Source of the DNA: Solanum dulcamara
Taxonomy: Eukaryota > Streptophyta > Magnoliopsida > Solanales > Solanaceae
DNA length: 64,000 nt
Assembly (NCBI RefSeq): GCF_947179165.1
Contig: NC_077242.1
Span: forward strand, 40,370,097 to 40,434,096
Direction: 5' to 3'
Made by a program: the position numbers and the translations under genes. The notes below the pieces were generated by a model that searched no databases, was not told where the DNA came from, and saw only the letters and a program-made list of their open reading frames with translations. This document shows positions 32,551 through 43,435 of this stretch, one piece after another; positions within the stretch are counted from its first letter, which is position 1; every line of letters begins with the position of its first letter.

Positions 32551-35500
32551 TGTTATACCCCGTATTCTTGAACCTTGACACGTGTCCCTAATAGTATTGA
32601 AAGTAGCCATGAGACCTTTACTATCCACACATACCAAACAACTCCAAGGAAAGAAGATTGTGATACCTCGCAAGAAGAAAGGTTGGAAATAGGGTCAAGA
32701 GAAATCAAAAGTAGTTGGAGGCCAAGTAACGAGTCGTAGGACTCGACGTATCTACATAAACTACTAATTTAGAAGTCTTACATACGTGAGTTACTTGATT
32801 ACATACTAAGCTTACGTAACAAGGGTTTCATAGGCTCTTAAAGTGAGACGAGATTACGAACCCATGAGGAGGACAACAAATTTTGCAGGGCGGCCAATGG
32901 GAGGGTGACATGTGGAAGCACCTAAGCAAGCAGGTGACCCACCTGCTTGGGTTCAAGTAGGTGACCCACTTGCTTGGGGGAGGTGGGCCCCACTGCCATG
33001 TGGTAGCCCCCCTTCAACATGTAGATGTGGTGGCCCAATAGGGGCTGGACACGTGTCACCTCTTGGGGATGACACGTTTCACACCCTACATCCACATATA
33101 TGTATGTATATGAATCATATACTTCAGTTTGTTCCTCAAATTTCAGCCAAAAATAAGAGAAAACAAACCCTAGGGCTAAGGAGAAAATTGCGACGGCTTG
33201 GGAGAAAATAAGGTAAGTCACGATTTCCTTCCGTAAATTAATTATATAGCGTATACCACGATGATATGGAAGTATTATTAGAGTAAAATTAGAGTTTTCT
33301 GTAGCCAAAAAATGGACAGCAAGCTGCCACGATGATTCAGCACGTTAAAAGAATTCTGAGGCGCGATTTCGGCGAGTTCTAGCCAATTTCGGGAAAGGTA
33401 ACTTCTTCCCCTCTAATTTGAAGAATATGATGTTAAATTAGGGTGTATTACACACCTTATGGGCTTCTGTAAGTTGGGGAAAAGGTTTGAAAAGTTTGGC
33501 GTTCGAAATAAACGAATTTGGAATCGCTATAGTTAAATTATTGTCGAAATAAGGTGTTGTGCGCGTGGGAGCTGATGCTGGTTGTGTTGTGGCGTGTTGC
33601 AGGGTCTAAAATTTCTCTAAATTAGGTGGGGGAGATTCTGGTTTCATCCATACGACCCTCTGCCTTGCAATTAAAGGATTCACAAAAGAAAGATTAAAAA
33701 CTCTAGTTTGGGTATCTTAGTTTCGAGTGAATTGTTGGGGGTTTATATTGTGTAAGGTTGTCGTAATATGTATATGTATGGGATTCTGGTTGTATTTTTG
33801 GTTGGATGCAGGTGCTAATTACATGGTTGGGAATTCGGATAGGGCACATTATAGGGGAGGTGCTGTCTGATTTCCGTTAACGCCTTAACTAGTTAAGGAA
33901 CTAGTGGAGAAGGCGAGCGAAGGGATGAATGTTATGAATACTTGTGGGTAGTATAAGTTTTTGAAAAGTCCAAGGTTGTTAATACTTGCATTACTTCCAT
34001 GTTAAATAGGTTTCGAGGACAACGACGTGGACGTGATTAAGAGAAGTCCATACGAGGTATGTGAAGCTTTCTTTTGGCGTGTTTTTGGAATAAGTATGTA
34101 GAGCTATTCTTCTTTTCTTTTGGCATGTATTAGATGTAAGCTATAAATGATATGTATATGAAATTTGGGATTCAATCCATTCGTAAAGCCCTGAATACGA
34201 GTCGAGACTCTCGTTTACTTCTTGATATTAGAACTCCTGCAATAGCTGAGTCATTGCCTTTAAGTCTTCTATGTGATGAAAACTAATACATGTAAAGCCT
34301 ATATCTTCTTTCCTTTAGAATGGCTTAATTTTAAGTGAAATGATATATGATATGGGTTTAGAGGTAATTCCATTTATGAGTTCTGAGTGTAATTCGTGAC
34401 TTGTAGTCACTTCTTAACATTAAGGGTCTGAAAGTAGTCAAACTATTATTCTCGAGCCTGTTATATAGTGAATAGTAAGTGGAGATACAAGCTTCTTTTA
34501 TTGAAGGGTCTGAAATGATCAATGTCTCTGATTACATAACTGTGTCTCTGATTGCATAACTGTGTCTCTGATTGCATAACTGTATCTCTAATTGCATAAC
34601 CATGTCTCTGATTGCATAAACAATATTTCTGATTGCATAAGCTATGTAGCATTGTCTTGATGCATGTCTGTGATTCCGTATGCCCCAATTGATGTAACCC
34701 CTAATGACATCTAAAGGGAACTACGGATAAGTACCTTCCTGGTCTTGAGGTGACGGTTCACTTGAGTGTTTCATTGAGTCTCAGAGGGTGACTTAGTTGC
34801 ATATAGTTTCTCATTACTTTACTCGTGAATGTTGTAACCCTTCTTTCTTTGCGTCCCACGATGGGCCGGATATTATATCGAGCGCAGGTTTACTACTTTT
34901 TTTACCGCGTCCTGGGCCGGATATATATAGTTCCATGCACTAGGAGACAATGTCGTACGTGAGGTGTGATATATGTTATATGTTGTGATGATATGATTAT
35001 TCATCGAGTCCTGGGCCAGCTGTAATATGATAGTACATGTGGCAAAATAAGAAAGGAACACCGAGTACCTCCTTAGAAGGTCGGGTACGTATGTATATTA
35101 TGATGGTACACTATAGATGTACACCACTCCATTCACCGAGTCCCTCACTAAAGGGTCGGATACTTTATGTAGGCATGCATATGAGATTAAAGTAATACAT
35201 TGTGACCCTGAGCCCCACAGTGAACCGGGTGTAATACGATGATATACATGATAAGATTATACCGTATACGATGACATAATACCGTATACGATGATATGAT
35301 GAAATAAAATACGTGATGATGTGTGAATATGAGAAAATGCTTATGACACCGAGTTCACTAGAGGGCCGAGCATAGCATATGATGATGTGTATGATTTACG
35401 TGTCGTAAGGTACAGGTACAGTAATTTGTTAAGTTATTATACTTGTCCCCTGCATCCTTATTTCAGTTATGGCCTCAGTTACGATGTGTTATGCTTTACA

Positions 35501-36022
35501 TACTCAGTACATATATCATACTGACCCCCCTTTTCTCGAGGGTTGCATTTTATGCCCGCAGGTACAGATGTTCATTCTGGAGATCTGTCTGCTTAGGAGT
35601 TCCTCTCACCTGTGTCGGAAGTGCTTCACTGTTCTGGAGCCTAAATTTTGATGCTGGTCGCTTAATGTATATATTTGTACATTCAGGGGTATGGCAGGGG
35701 CCTTGTTCCACCATATGTTGCTGTTACTATTCGTAGAGGTCTGTAGACATATGGATGTGGGATATTTGTGAGTTCATTTCGATTGTGCCTATACGGCATT
35801 TTGTGAGTATTTTTATGTTACAGCAGCCTTTTTGGATTATCCTTTATGTGTTATAAGACGAGTGAAGAAGGCCATACGTACACGAAAAAGTTTTAACTCA
35901 TTGGGGTTTTTTTATGAGTAGTATCACCTTGTTCATAGTTCAATATGACTATAACTGATAGGTAGGTACACAGAGGGTCTAGGTCGGACCCCAATCGTGA
36001 CCTATGGGGTTGGGTTGTGACA
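32551..36022 (+). repeat. 3' LTR of element D (3.5 kb)
   Basis: A full-length LTR from TGTTATACCCC to GGGTTGTGACA, with the 20-bp minisatellite (34522-34641) and the conserved hairpin block (35496-35565). It is longer than the 5' LTR, which lost about 0.7 kb. Confidence 0.9.
34522..34641 (+). repeat. 20-bp tandem repeat in the D 3' LTR
   Basis: Six units of about 20 bp, counterpart of 27611-27732; the sixth is degenerate. Confidence 0.9.
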
Positions 36023-36027
36023 ATGGG

Positions 36028-36760
36028 AGCACCCCATGGAGAAATACTTGTCCTTAAAAACCCTTTATCCCACAAATCCTATAATTGCTCTTTCAACTCC
36101 TTAAGTTCGGCTGAAGCCATATGGTAAGGAGGAATAAAATTAGGTTAAGTATCGGGAAAGAGATCTATGCCAAAGTTAATTTCCCTTTCGGGAGTAACAC
36201 CGGGCAAATCATCGATAAATATATCAGAAAACTCATTGATTATAGAGACCGACTCAACAGTAGGAGTCTCAAAATCAACATCCCTAACTCACACTTATCA
36301 TTAATGCATCCCTTGGAAATTATTTTTTGTGTCTTAAGACATGAAATAAATCAACCCTTAACCATGGAATCGTTACTCTTCTATTCAAGAGTAGGCTCAT
36401 TAGGAAATTTAAATTTAACCCTACGGGTTGTACAATCAATGGATGCATAAGAGGTATGTAGCCAATCCATACCAAGAATAATGTCAAAATTGGTCATGTC
36501 TAGTTCAACAAGATCACAAGGAATGACTTTATGCAAGACTGACACTGGACAAATTCTGTAAACTCTCTTGGTTAACACCAAATCATCAACAGGAGTATAA
36601 ATCGAAAAGGGTTCTAACAACACTCTGGGGCACACGTCAAATCTCATAGCAAGCTAAGGAGTAACAAAAGATGATTTGGCACCTGAATCAAGCAATGCAT
36701 AGACATCAAAGTTAAAGACTCATGACCACATTGGGAGTCTCATCCACATCTTGCCTAGCA
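36028..36760 (-). pseudogene. pol of element E, 5' part: protease and RT start
   Basis: On the minus strand a protease stretch runs from about 36720 (LLDSGAKSSFVTP, catalytic DSG kept; then a stop) through SIYTPVDDLVLTKRVYR to DIILGMDWLH near 36455. The linker then decays. RT begins with WDKGFLRTSISPWGAPM, ending exactly at 36023-36027, the TSD of element D. The frame resumes at 26330 with LFVRKKDG, confirming the junction. Confidence 0.85.
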
Positions 36761-36769
36761 TGAAGAGCG

Positions 36770-37666
36770 TAGAATCAGTTATTGTGTTAGCCACCCTTTG
36801 GTTGAGCTTGGGAACCTTGTTACACTTTCCCTCTATGAGTAACTAGACCTTGAGGACGACCTTCTCTACCTTTGTTGCTAATATAAGGGCACTTGGATTG
36901 CTTGTGTCCCACCTTGCCACATCCATAGCAAGCACTTGTTCCCATCAAGCAACTTCTTCCATGATTCTTTCCACACTTAGAACACTTTTGAAAAGTGAGG
37001 ATAGTAGCACTCACACCTCTACCTTAACCCTTAGGGTATGGCACCCTATCCTTAACAAACTTATGTTCCTAACCTTGGCCTTGTATAGAATGGCCACTAC
37101 CACCACCAACGGTCCTAGCATTTGAGAATAGACCTTCATATCGGGCTCTCTTAGAATCTCTCATCCTCATCTCCTTAAGTTTTTCTCCTTCAATTTATTC
37201 GGAAAAATTCATGAGCCGAGATATGTCTATATCCTTAACAAGTATAGTTGTACGACATTCCTTTGCATCCAAGTCGGACACCCCCAATATGAATTGGCTT
37301 ATTTGGGCACGTGGATTGGCAACCAATGAAGGAGCATACTTGGATAGCTTAGTGAACTTAAGGGCATAGTCCTTCATGCCCATGTTTCCTTGCCTAAGAT
37401 TTATAAACTCTAACAACTTTGACTCCCTTAGCTCAAGAGGGAACAAATGATCAAGGAAAGCAAGTTTGAAAGCTTTCCAATCAATAAAGCCTTCAGCAAC
37501 TCTCTCCAACCTTCATTGAGTGTACCAAACTTAAGCAACACTCTTGAGCTAGTAGTCTACCAACTCCGCTTTCTCTTCCGAAGTTACCACCATAATGCTC
37601 ACTATCTTATAGACCTCATCAATGAACTCTTAAAGATCCTCATAAACTTTCAAACCATGGAGCTCG
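36770..37666 (-). pseudogene. gag of element E, central and C-terminal part
   Basis: On the minus strand: SELHGLKVYEDLKS directly after the BC insertion, then after stops FIDWKAFKLAFLDHLFPLELRESK (about 37490-37410) and FINLRQGNMGMKDYALKFTKLSKYAPSLVANPRA (about 37412-37310). A knuckle region lies at 36990-36880 with an intact CYGCGKVGHKQSKC unit. The residues flanking 37667-37671 match the gag piece at 46633, so one gag was split by BC. Confidence 0.85.
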
Positions 37667-38601
37667 GAAGGTGTCATAACTCATCCCCATGGGCTGCGAC
37701 TGGGTGCCCTAGCTAGACACTCGCATGCACTCTTGGTAACTGTAATTAAACTTGTCACCTGTTTAGGTCACAACGTCTCAGTAGGCAACACGACTTACAA
37801 ACCGGCGAGGCTATCGTAGCATGTAGGGTCGTCCCATTTTAAATACATATGCCAGCCGACAGGGCTGTCACGATAAAGGGAACGTCCCAGAATATAATTC
37901 ATACAGAGACAACTAAACACGCATGTATACAAAACTTACACACGTATCTACAGACCTCTAAGAGTATTAGTGATAACATAAGGTGGGACAGGGCCCACGC
38001 CGTACCCCTGAATAAACAAATATACATCAGAGGTTTAGTACCAAAAGCTAGGCTCCAACACAGTGGAGTTTTTCCCAAACTTGCCGAGTGGAACCCTAGG
38101 CTGGCGGATCCCCAAAGCGCGCTTCTGTACCTACGGGCATGAAATGCAGCCCCCCGAGGAAAGGGAGGTCAGTACGACATATGTACTGAGTATGTAAGCA
38201 TGTAACAGTATATAAGGAATTTCAGTTAAAATAAGGATACAGGGCAAGTATAATGTTTAGCTATTCACCGTACCTGCATCTTATAAAATAAAGTCACACA
38301 TACTATTATCACGTACCGTACTAATCCCGTTCAGGGACTTGGTATAACAATTATATAATTCTGCTATTCGGAGCACATATGTATTATTAGTGCTGTGGAA
38401 CGCACAGACCAGTCCATGTATATAGCAAGTACGTGCCGAGGAATGACGGCCCAATCCTTATATCATGTCATAATAATGATAATGCCAAGGTACGACGGCC
38501 CGATCCATATCTCATATAACAGTGCCGAGGTAGGACGGCCCGATTCGTATAATGCATAATAGTGCCGAGGTACAACGGCCTAATCCGTATACATGCATAT
38601 C

Positions 38602-38612
38602 ATATAACAACG
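38602..38612. repeat. Target-site duplication of LINE copy 2
   Basis: atataacaacg here recurs as tataacaacg at 40391-40400, right after the A run. The uninterrupted LTR (compare 17370-17390) has the word once. Confidence 0.9.
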
Positions 38613-39884
38613 TGGAGCCTCCAGCCTATCCAAATGACCTCCAAATGTTGGAAGAATATAGAAAATATAGTATTTGCAAATACCAAGAAGTTTCACCTCC
38701 AACGGATAATTGGAGACGTTAGTCGAGCGACCTTGAAAAAGTTAGTCGACTTAAGTCTCCAACTGATGCACTTCACAACTTGGAGTTTCCATCTTGTCCA
38801 AAAGACCCCCAAATGTTGCAGGAATATAGCAAATATAGTAGTTGCAAAGCCCAAGAAGTTTTACCTCAATCGGATAATTGGAGACGTTAGTCGAGCGGCC
38901 TTGAAAAATTTAGCCGATTTAAAGCTAACAAGCTCCAAAGCACTCTTTGAGGTCTTTTCCTTTATTTGCTTTGTGTTTGTTTGTATGTCCAGGTGCTCTA
39001 AGGAACTGATCATGAGGAAAGGTCTCCTCCTGAAGGTAACATGCAACAACAAACAACTGAGCACTTCCACTATGGAAGCACCAGGAAACTGGCTACAGGT
39101 TTGCAGCAGCCTATACTTCTCCCACATTCGTTTGGTTCTTTGGCTACTTGTTTGTGTAGGTACACAGAGATGCAAACAAAGGGAGACAAATGCTAGAGAT
39201 GCAGGAGCATCATCAGCCTTCACCAACAATCCAACCATGCCAGATTCCATCCTTTATTACCTTCATCAATACCATTACATCCAAGCTACTTGGAACTCCT
39301 TGTTTGTTTATTTGTTGGTGTGCAGACACATAATACAGCAGCAATGGAACCTTCCAAAATACAAGGCTCCATCAGTTAAACACTCAATCCAAGGCTACTT
39401 CTCCTACAGGTTGCAACATACAACAGCAAAAGCATGGTGCAACAGGTACAACTGCTTCAACAACAATAACAACATGAGGAGCTACAGCCACAGCAATTGG
39501 TCCATCCACAGCAATCCAGTTCTGTTTGTGGATCTTTGTTTTTGGTCTTGTTGGCTTTGTTTTATGCATTTGCAAGTAGATGGAGATACACTAAATCAAG
39601 TAACATTTGGGGATACAATCCTCAATACACAACACCTCCAGCAACATGCAGCATCCAAGAAGCTTGCAGAACTGCAGCATGAATCAGCAGAATTGCACCT
39701 CTTAATGTGCATTTCTACTGCAGGATACTACAGCTTAGAAAGGCAACAGGAAGTTGAAGCCTCCTTTAAACCTCCTACAAGATTGCAGTTGGATCTCCAA
39801 TCCACAACATCTCCAAACCTGCTGACTAATACAGCTCGAAAGCGGCTGACTGATACACTTCTTTCCATTTTTCATCCTCCATAG
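38613..39884 (+). CDS. Open 3'-region frame of LINE copy 2, partial, unknown function
   Basis: The frame stays open from the insertion start (and upstream by chance into LTR sequence) to a TAG at 39882-39884, about 424 codons. It has two repeat units with cores IIGDVSRATLKKLVDL and IIGDVSRAALKNLADL, then modules similar to copy 1: LVCVGTQRCKQRE (copy 1 LVCAGKQSHRQRD), YIQATWNSL (copy 1 FIQVFWNSL), CFWSCWLCFMHLQVDGDTL (copy 1 CFWYCRLGSMHLQIAGGTL). These matches share one frame in both copies. There is no start of its own. Coding status is uncertain. Confidence 0.4.
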   Translation, partial: WSLQPIQMTSKCWKNIENIVFANTKKFHLQRIIGDVSRATLKKLVDLSLQLMHFTTWSFHLVQKTPKCCRNIANIVVAKPKKFYLNRIIGDVSRAALKNLADLKLTSSKALFEVFSFICFVFVCMSRCSKELIMRKGLLLKVTCNNKQLSTSTMEAPGNWLQVCSSLYFSHIRLVLWLLVCVGTQRCKQRETNARDAGASSAFTNNPTMPDSILYYLHQYHYIQATWNSLFVYLLVCRHIIQQQWNLPKYKAPSVKHSIQGYFSYRLQHTTAKAWCNRYNCFNNNNNMRSYSHSNWSIHSNPVLFVDLCFWSCWLCFMHLQVDGDTLNQVTFGDTILNTQHLQQHAASKKLAELQHESAELHLLMCISTAGYYSLERQQEVEASFKPPTRLQLDLQSTTSPNLLTNTARKRLTDTLLSIFHPP

Positions 39885-40390
39885 TTGTTATAATCATGAT
39901 ATTGAAGTTGATGCATCTCTCCACTTGGACTTACTTGGTATGACAAGACTAAAAAGGGCAAGATGAATAGAATTTTCTCATCTCATGTGAGATAGAAGTT
40001 TCGTATACTTGTTCTTCTTCAATTTAGCTATGTGATTCGTCGCGTAGTTGAATAGGACTAGTGTAGGTTACTTTCTTATTTTTCTCATGGAAGGGGAGAG
40101 TCTCCCTCATTTATGCTTACTTAGTCGACTTGTACCGGTAGGAGTCCTCCCATAGGTTTAATGCTTTCTAGTTTTAGTTAGCCTTTTTTGTAACGGGAAT
40201 GAGTTAGCCGACCTTAGTAGGTTAGCCGACTTATGAACCAACATAGGATCGGAGGTAAGGTTTATATCCCCCTCCGTGTATTTTTACTTTATTTTATTTA
40301 TGTTAAGGCTTGGGGGTGTTTCTCAATCCCTGACTGTGCACGAGAGGTGGGAGCCTCGTGTAGGGTCTGTTCCCCCCTCTAAAAAAAAAA
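38613..40390 (+). mobile_element. LINE copy 2, strongly 5'-truncated
   Basis: A 1.78-kb insertion with TSD and a 10-A tail. It contains only the 3' region of the LINE family of copy 1, starting inside one of the 57-codon repeat units, so all of ORF1 and ORF2 is missing. The last 450 bp match the copy 1 tail (10228-10653), including GGGGAGAGTCTCCC (about 40092). The modules in between are related to copy 1 but in a different order, so this is a different subfamily member. Confidence 0.9.
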
Positions 40391-41292
40391 TATAACAACG
40401 CCGAGGAACGATGGCCCGATCCATATATAATGTAATATGCATATACATACATGTAGGAATCATCAGCATATCAAATATCCCTCAACCATTATAATAAAGA
40501 ATGCCCAAGAAACCCCAAGTGTAAGAGCTTACACATCCCATCACTATTCAGCCTATAGAAGGCTTGAGAGTTATAGTTCAACTACCTTCAGACCTTTGAT
40601 GTTCAATCGGGACCACAAGTCGTGAATTATACCCAGAACTTATGAATGGAGTCACCTCCAGATCCATGCCCTAGATTAGCCACGATCCAGGCTCTTTGGA
40701 GGTTGGAAAAGACAAGCTTTACATGTACTACCTTTTTATCAATTCAGTAGGTAGTGGACAAAACTCTTAACTCATACTCAGATTTTTAGAATGGAACAGT
40801 TACCAATTTCACATACGTAATTCCTACTTCTAAGACATGCCAAAAAGAAGAAAGGGTAGCTTCACATACCTCTTGTGAGTTACTCTTTATCCCGTTCGCC
40901 TCATCGTCCTTTGAACCTATCCAACATAAAAGTAATATGAATATCAACCTTTCTTAACTTTCCAGTATCTTATGTTACACCTTAGTATTAATGGAATCTA
41001 TTTCCTTAGTCGTTTCCTTGACTAGTTCTTTAGTTTGTTAAGGTGTTAACAAAAATTGGGCAGCACCTCCCCTACAATGTGCCCTATCCGGATTTCTAAT
41101 TAGGTCCCTAAGACCTACAGCCAACCAACAACAACAACCTGCAGCATATGTTTAAGCAATTCGCAACAACAATATACAACATAAACTTCAAACGACTTAT
41201 TCAAAAATACGATATCACAATAGGGCGTCTAGCCTTTATTTTGTAATGCCTTTAATTATACACAACGAGGGGTCATGTGGCTTCAAACATCT

Positions 41293-41340
41293 TGGGGTTC
41301 TGATGGGATCCGGTGCCTTAGTGCAGGTATGGTCGCATCC
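41293..41340 (-). pseudogene. 5S rRNA 5' fragment in element BC
   Basis: On the minus strand, ggatgcgaccatacc, gcactaaggcaccggatc and ccatcagaacccc follow the first 45-48 bases of plant 5S rRNA with few mismatches. The match ends where truncated LTR sequence begins (41290), so the deletion breakpoint lies inside the 5S sequence. The orientation relative to the element is sense, as in D. Confidence 0.8.
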
Positions 41341-41740
41341 TGCCCCATGGGGCGCATAGCTACTGAAGAAGATGATAACCCAGCAGCTGATCCGGTAGGC
41401 TAAGTTGCACCGCCCAAGTTACCCTTATATTCTTATTACACGGACCATATCCTATCTTTAGCCACTTTCTCACTAGGCTTTACTTATTTTCATAGCAATC
41501 CTCGTTATATTCACATAATACCCTGTTCATGTTCCATCCTATAGTATCATACTTTTTATTACAGACAGGGTATACTGCAACCCTGTATCTTTTTTTTTTT
41601 TGAAAAATTTTGGCAGAGTTTCCTTTATATTTCTTACCATCTCAAAAACCTGCACGCAAAAAATACCAATAGTGCCTCACAGGGCACACATATATATATT
41701 CAGATCATATCATATTATAGCCACACAAGGCTCCCGATAT
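41341..41740 (-). other. D/H-like interior of BC with a partial gag duplication
   Basis: On the minus strand, 41740-41630 resembles the intron-like segment and following leader of D (29560-29665) and H (60190-60310), including gcgtgcag. 41570-41430 resembles D near 30110-30200. 41425-41341 duplicates the gag C-terminal segment at 41995-41905 with about 80% similarity by eye, and leads directly into the 5S fragment. No gene is present. Confidence 0.6.
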
Positions 41741-43231
41741 TAATGCATATATATTTTGAAAGGAAATTGATAATATACCTGTAACCACATCTGGTGGCAC
41801 CTCTTGATCCTGTCTGCTAGCTAAGGCGTAGATGCGGTTCGAAGGACCACTAGAAGTAGAAGTTCCACCACGACCTCTACCACGGCCTACTATTGTCTGA
41901 GTACCCTGCCCCATAGGGCGCATAGCAACCGATGACGAAGAATTAGCAACTGACCTAGTAGGCTGGGATGCACTACCTTGGTTACCCTTAAGTGGGCAAT
42001 CTCTCATGAAATGGCCTTGACGGCCACAAGTGAAATAAGCACCCGGAATAGAACGGCATTCCCCAAAGTGAGACCTACCACAACGAGAGCACCGAGGCAA
42101 AGGTGGCCTCAACCGACGCAAATCTCTATTCATCTGTGAGCTCTGACCGGCCTCTGAATACCCTGTGCTATTGAAACCCCTACCCATAAACTGTGGGGGT
42201 GAACTCTGGGCTTGCTGGGAAGGATACCTACTATACTGCTGAGGCTGGTCTCCTCAAAACTCCCCTAAATCACGACCCAACCTAACTTTCTTATGCTGGC
42301 CTCTATCATAATTTCTATCAGGTGGTCGCCCTCCGTGTCGATCCTCCACCCCTTGTGCGTATGCCTGTACTCGAGCAATATCCATGCCTGGTTGAGAAGC
42401 CATGGCCATACAACTATCAATCAAGTAGCGATCTAGCCCCATCACATAGCGATGCACCCTATCAGCCATATCCGCCACAATAGTGGGCGCATGTCTCGCC
42501 AACGAGTCAAAGTCAAGGTTGTAGTCTCTAATGCTCCTCCCATTTTGCCTTAACTGCAAAAATCTATCAACTCTGGCTTGCTTCATTTCCGGAGGTAGAA
42601 AGTGGTTAAGGAAGGCTTCCACAAACTCATCCCAGACTACTAAAGGAGCATCCTTCCCTCTTGATAGTTTCCAAGACTCATACCAACTAACGGCTACGTC
42701 ACGCAGCCTATATGAATCCAATTCAACAGACTTAGTCTCAAAAGCCCTAATTACTGTTAACGTACGCTGCATCTGTCGAATGAACTCCTGTGGGTCATCT
42801 ACGGGTCTCGACCCATAAAACTCTAGAGGGTTACAAGTCAAGAAGTCACGAACCCTCAAGCTGTCATGTCTATTTACATTATCGGCTCCTAGCCCATGCC
42901 TTCGAGCCTGCCCTGCTACTATCCTAGTCAGCAATTGAACTGCATCTCTCATGGCCCTATCTTCCGGCCCTAGCTGTGGGGCTGGAGGTTCAGGCTCTGG
43001 AGTCTCGAGTTCTGCAGCTGCTGCTTCCCTATGTTCCTCTAAAAGTGGCGGTGTAGTAGAGCTTGTTGCTGCTCTATGCTCCTCTAAAAGTGATGGTGTA
43101 GTAGAACTTGCCGACCGGAGCATAATCCCCGACATAGACTGGGCATGCGCCCTTATAACTCTCGGGGTCTGACTAGTTTCCCCTGCTACTAACTTGCCCT
43201 TCTGGGCAGCCGTTGCTTTCCTTGGAGGCAT
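41705..43231 (-). pseudogene. gag of element BC, one stop and a damaged knuckle
   Basis: It starts MPPRKATAAQKGK (43231). The capsid-like region holds LTCNPLEFYGSRPVDDPQEF and HFLPPEMKQARVDRFLQLRQ (about 42840-42530). A TGA at 42254-42256 interrupts, and the same frame then continues through CSRCGRSHFGEC to YFTCGRQGHFMRDC (about 42030-41990), where the first Cys of CCHC is Tyr. A Gly/Arg-rich tail leads into PPDVVTGILSI and the start of the protease (NIYALI), then the sequence breaks at about 41740. The N-terminus has a duplicated TTPxLLEEHR unit. It would coat the element RNA. Confidence 0.85.
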
Positions 43232-43420
43232 TAATGTAAATAGAATAAATCGTTAGGAAGGAATCATCTTAATATTACTGCTTTATCGCACGATGTAAGA
43301 TAAGAAAGATAGACAACATCCTAAATGTCATGTAGCCTTATGTTTATAGATGTGGTGCACAACACACCGATAAACAAGCCTCTACTAGACATGGTCTGTA
43401 GACACTCTAAGGATGAACTG

Positions 43421-43433
43421 CTCTGATACCACT
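43421..43433 (-). other. Primer-binding site of element BC
   Basis: Read on the minus strand: agtggtatcagag, the tRNA-Met-type site, two bases inside the LTR end at 43436. It fixes the element's orientation and shows that 43436-46627 is the 5' LTR. Confidence 0.9.
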
Positions 43434-43435
43434 TA

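Larger units (their letters stand above)
26336..36022 (+). mobile_element. Element D: complete plus-strand gypsy-type element, non-autonomous
   Basis: The TSD atggg is exact at 26331-26335 and 36023-36027, and the insertion lies inside the reverse transcriptase of element E. It has two LTRs (26336-29126 and 32551-36022), a tRNA-Met-type primer-binding site (29131-29142) and a polypurine tract (32537-32550). The 3.4-kb interior shows no gag, protease or reverse transcriptase, only a decayed integrase tail and a 5S rRNA-derived block. It probably moved using proteins of related elements. Element H has a similar interior. Confidence 0.9.
37672..41292 (-). repeat. 3' LTR of BC, truncated and split by LINE copy 2
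   Basis: It aligns with solo LTR A from its outer end (A position 16450) to about A position 18266, then stops at about 41290. The missing part corresponds to the first 1.4 kb of the LTR in element orientation. LINE copy 2 occupies 38613-40390. A stretch near 38435-38600 keeps the gccgagg tandem units. Confidence 0.85.

Noticed and set aside
36850..37125. Plus-strand open frame of 91 codons
   Set aside because: It is antisense to the gag zinc-knuckle region of element E.
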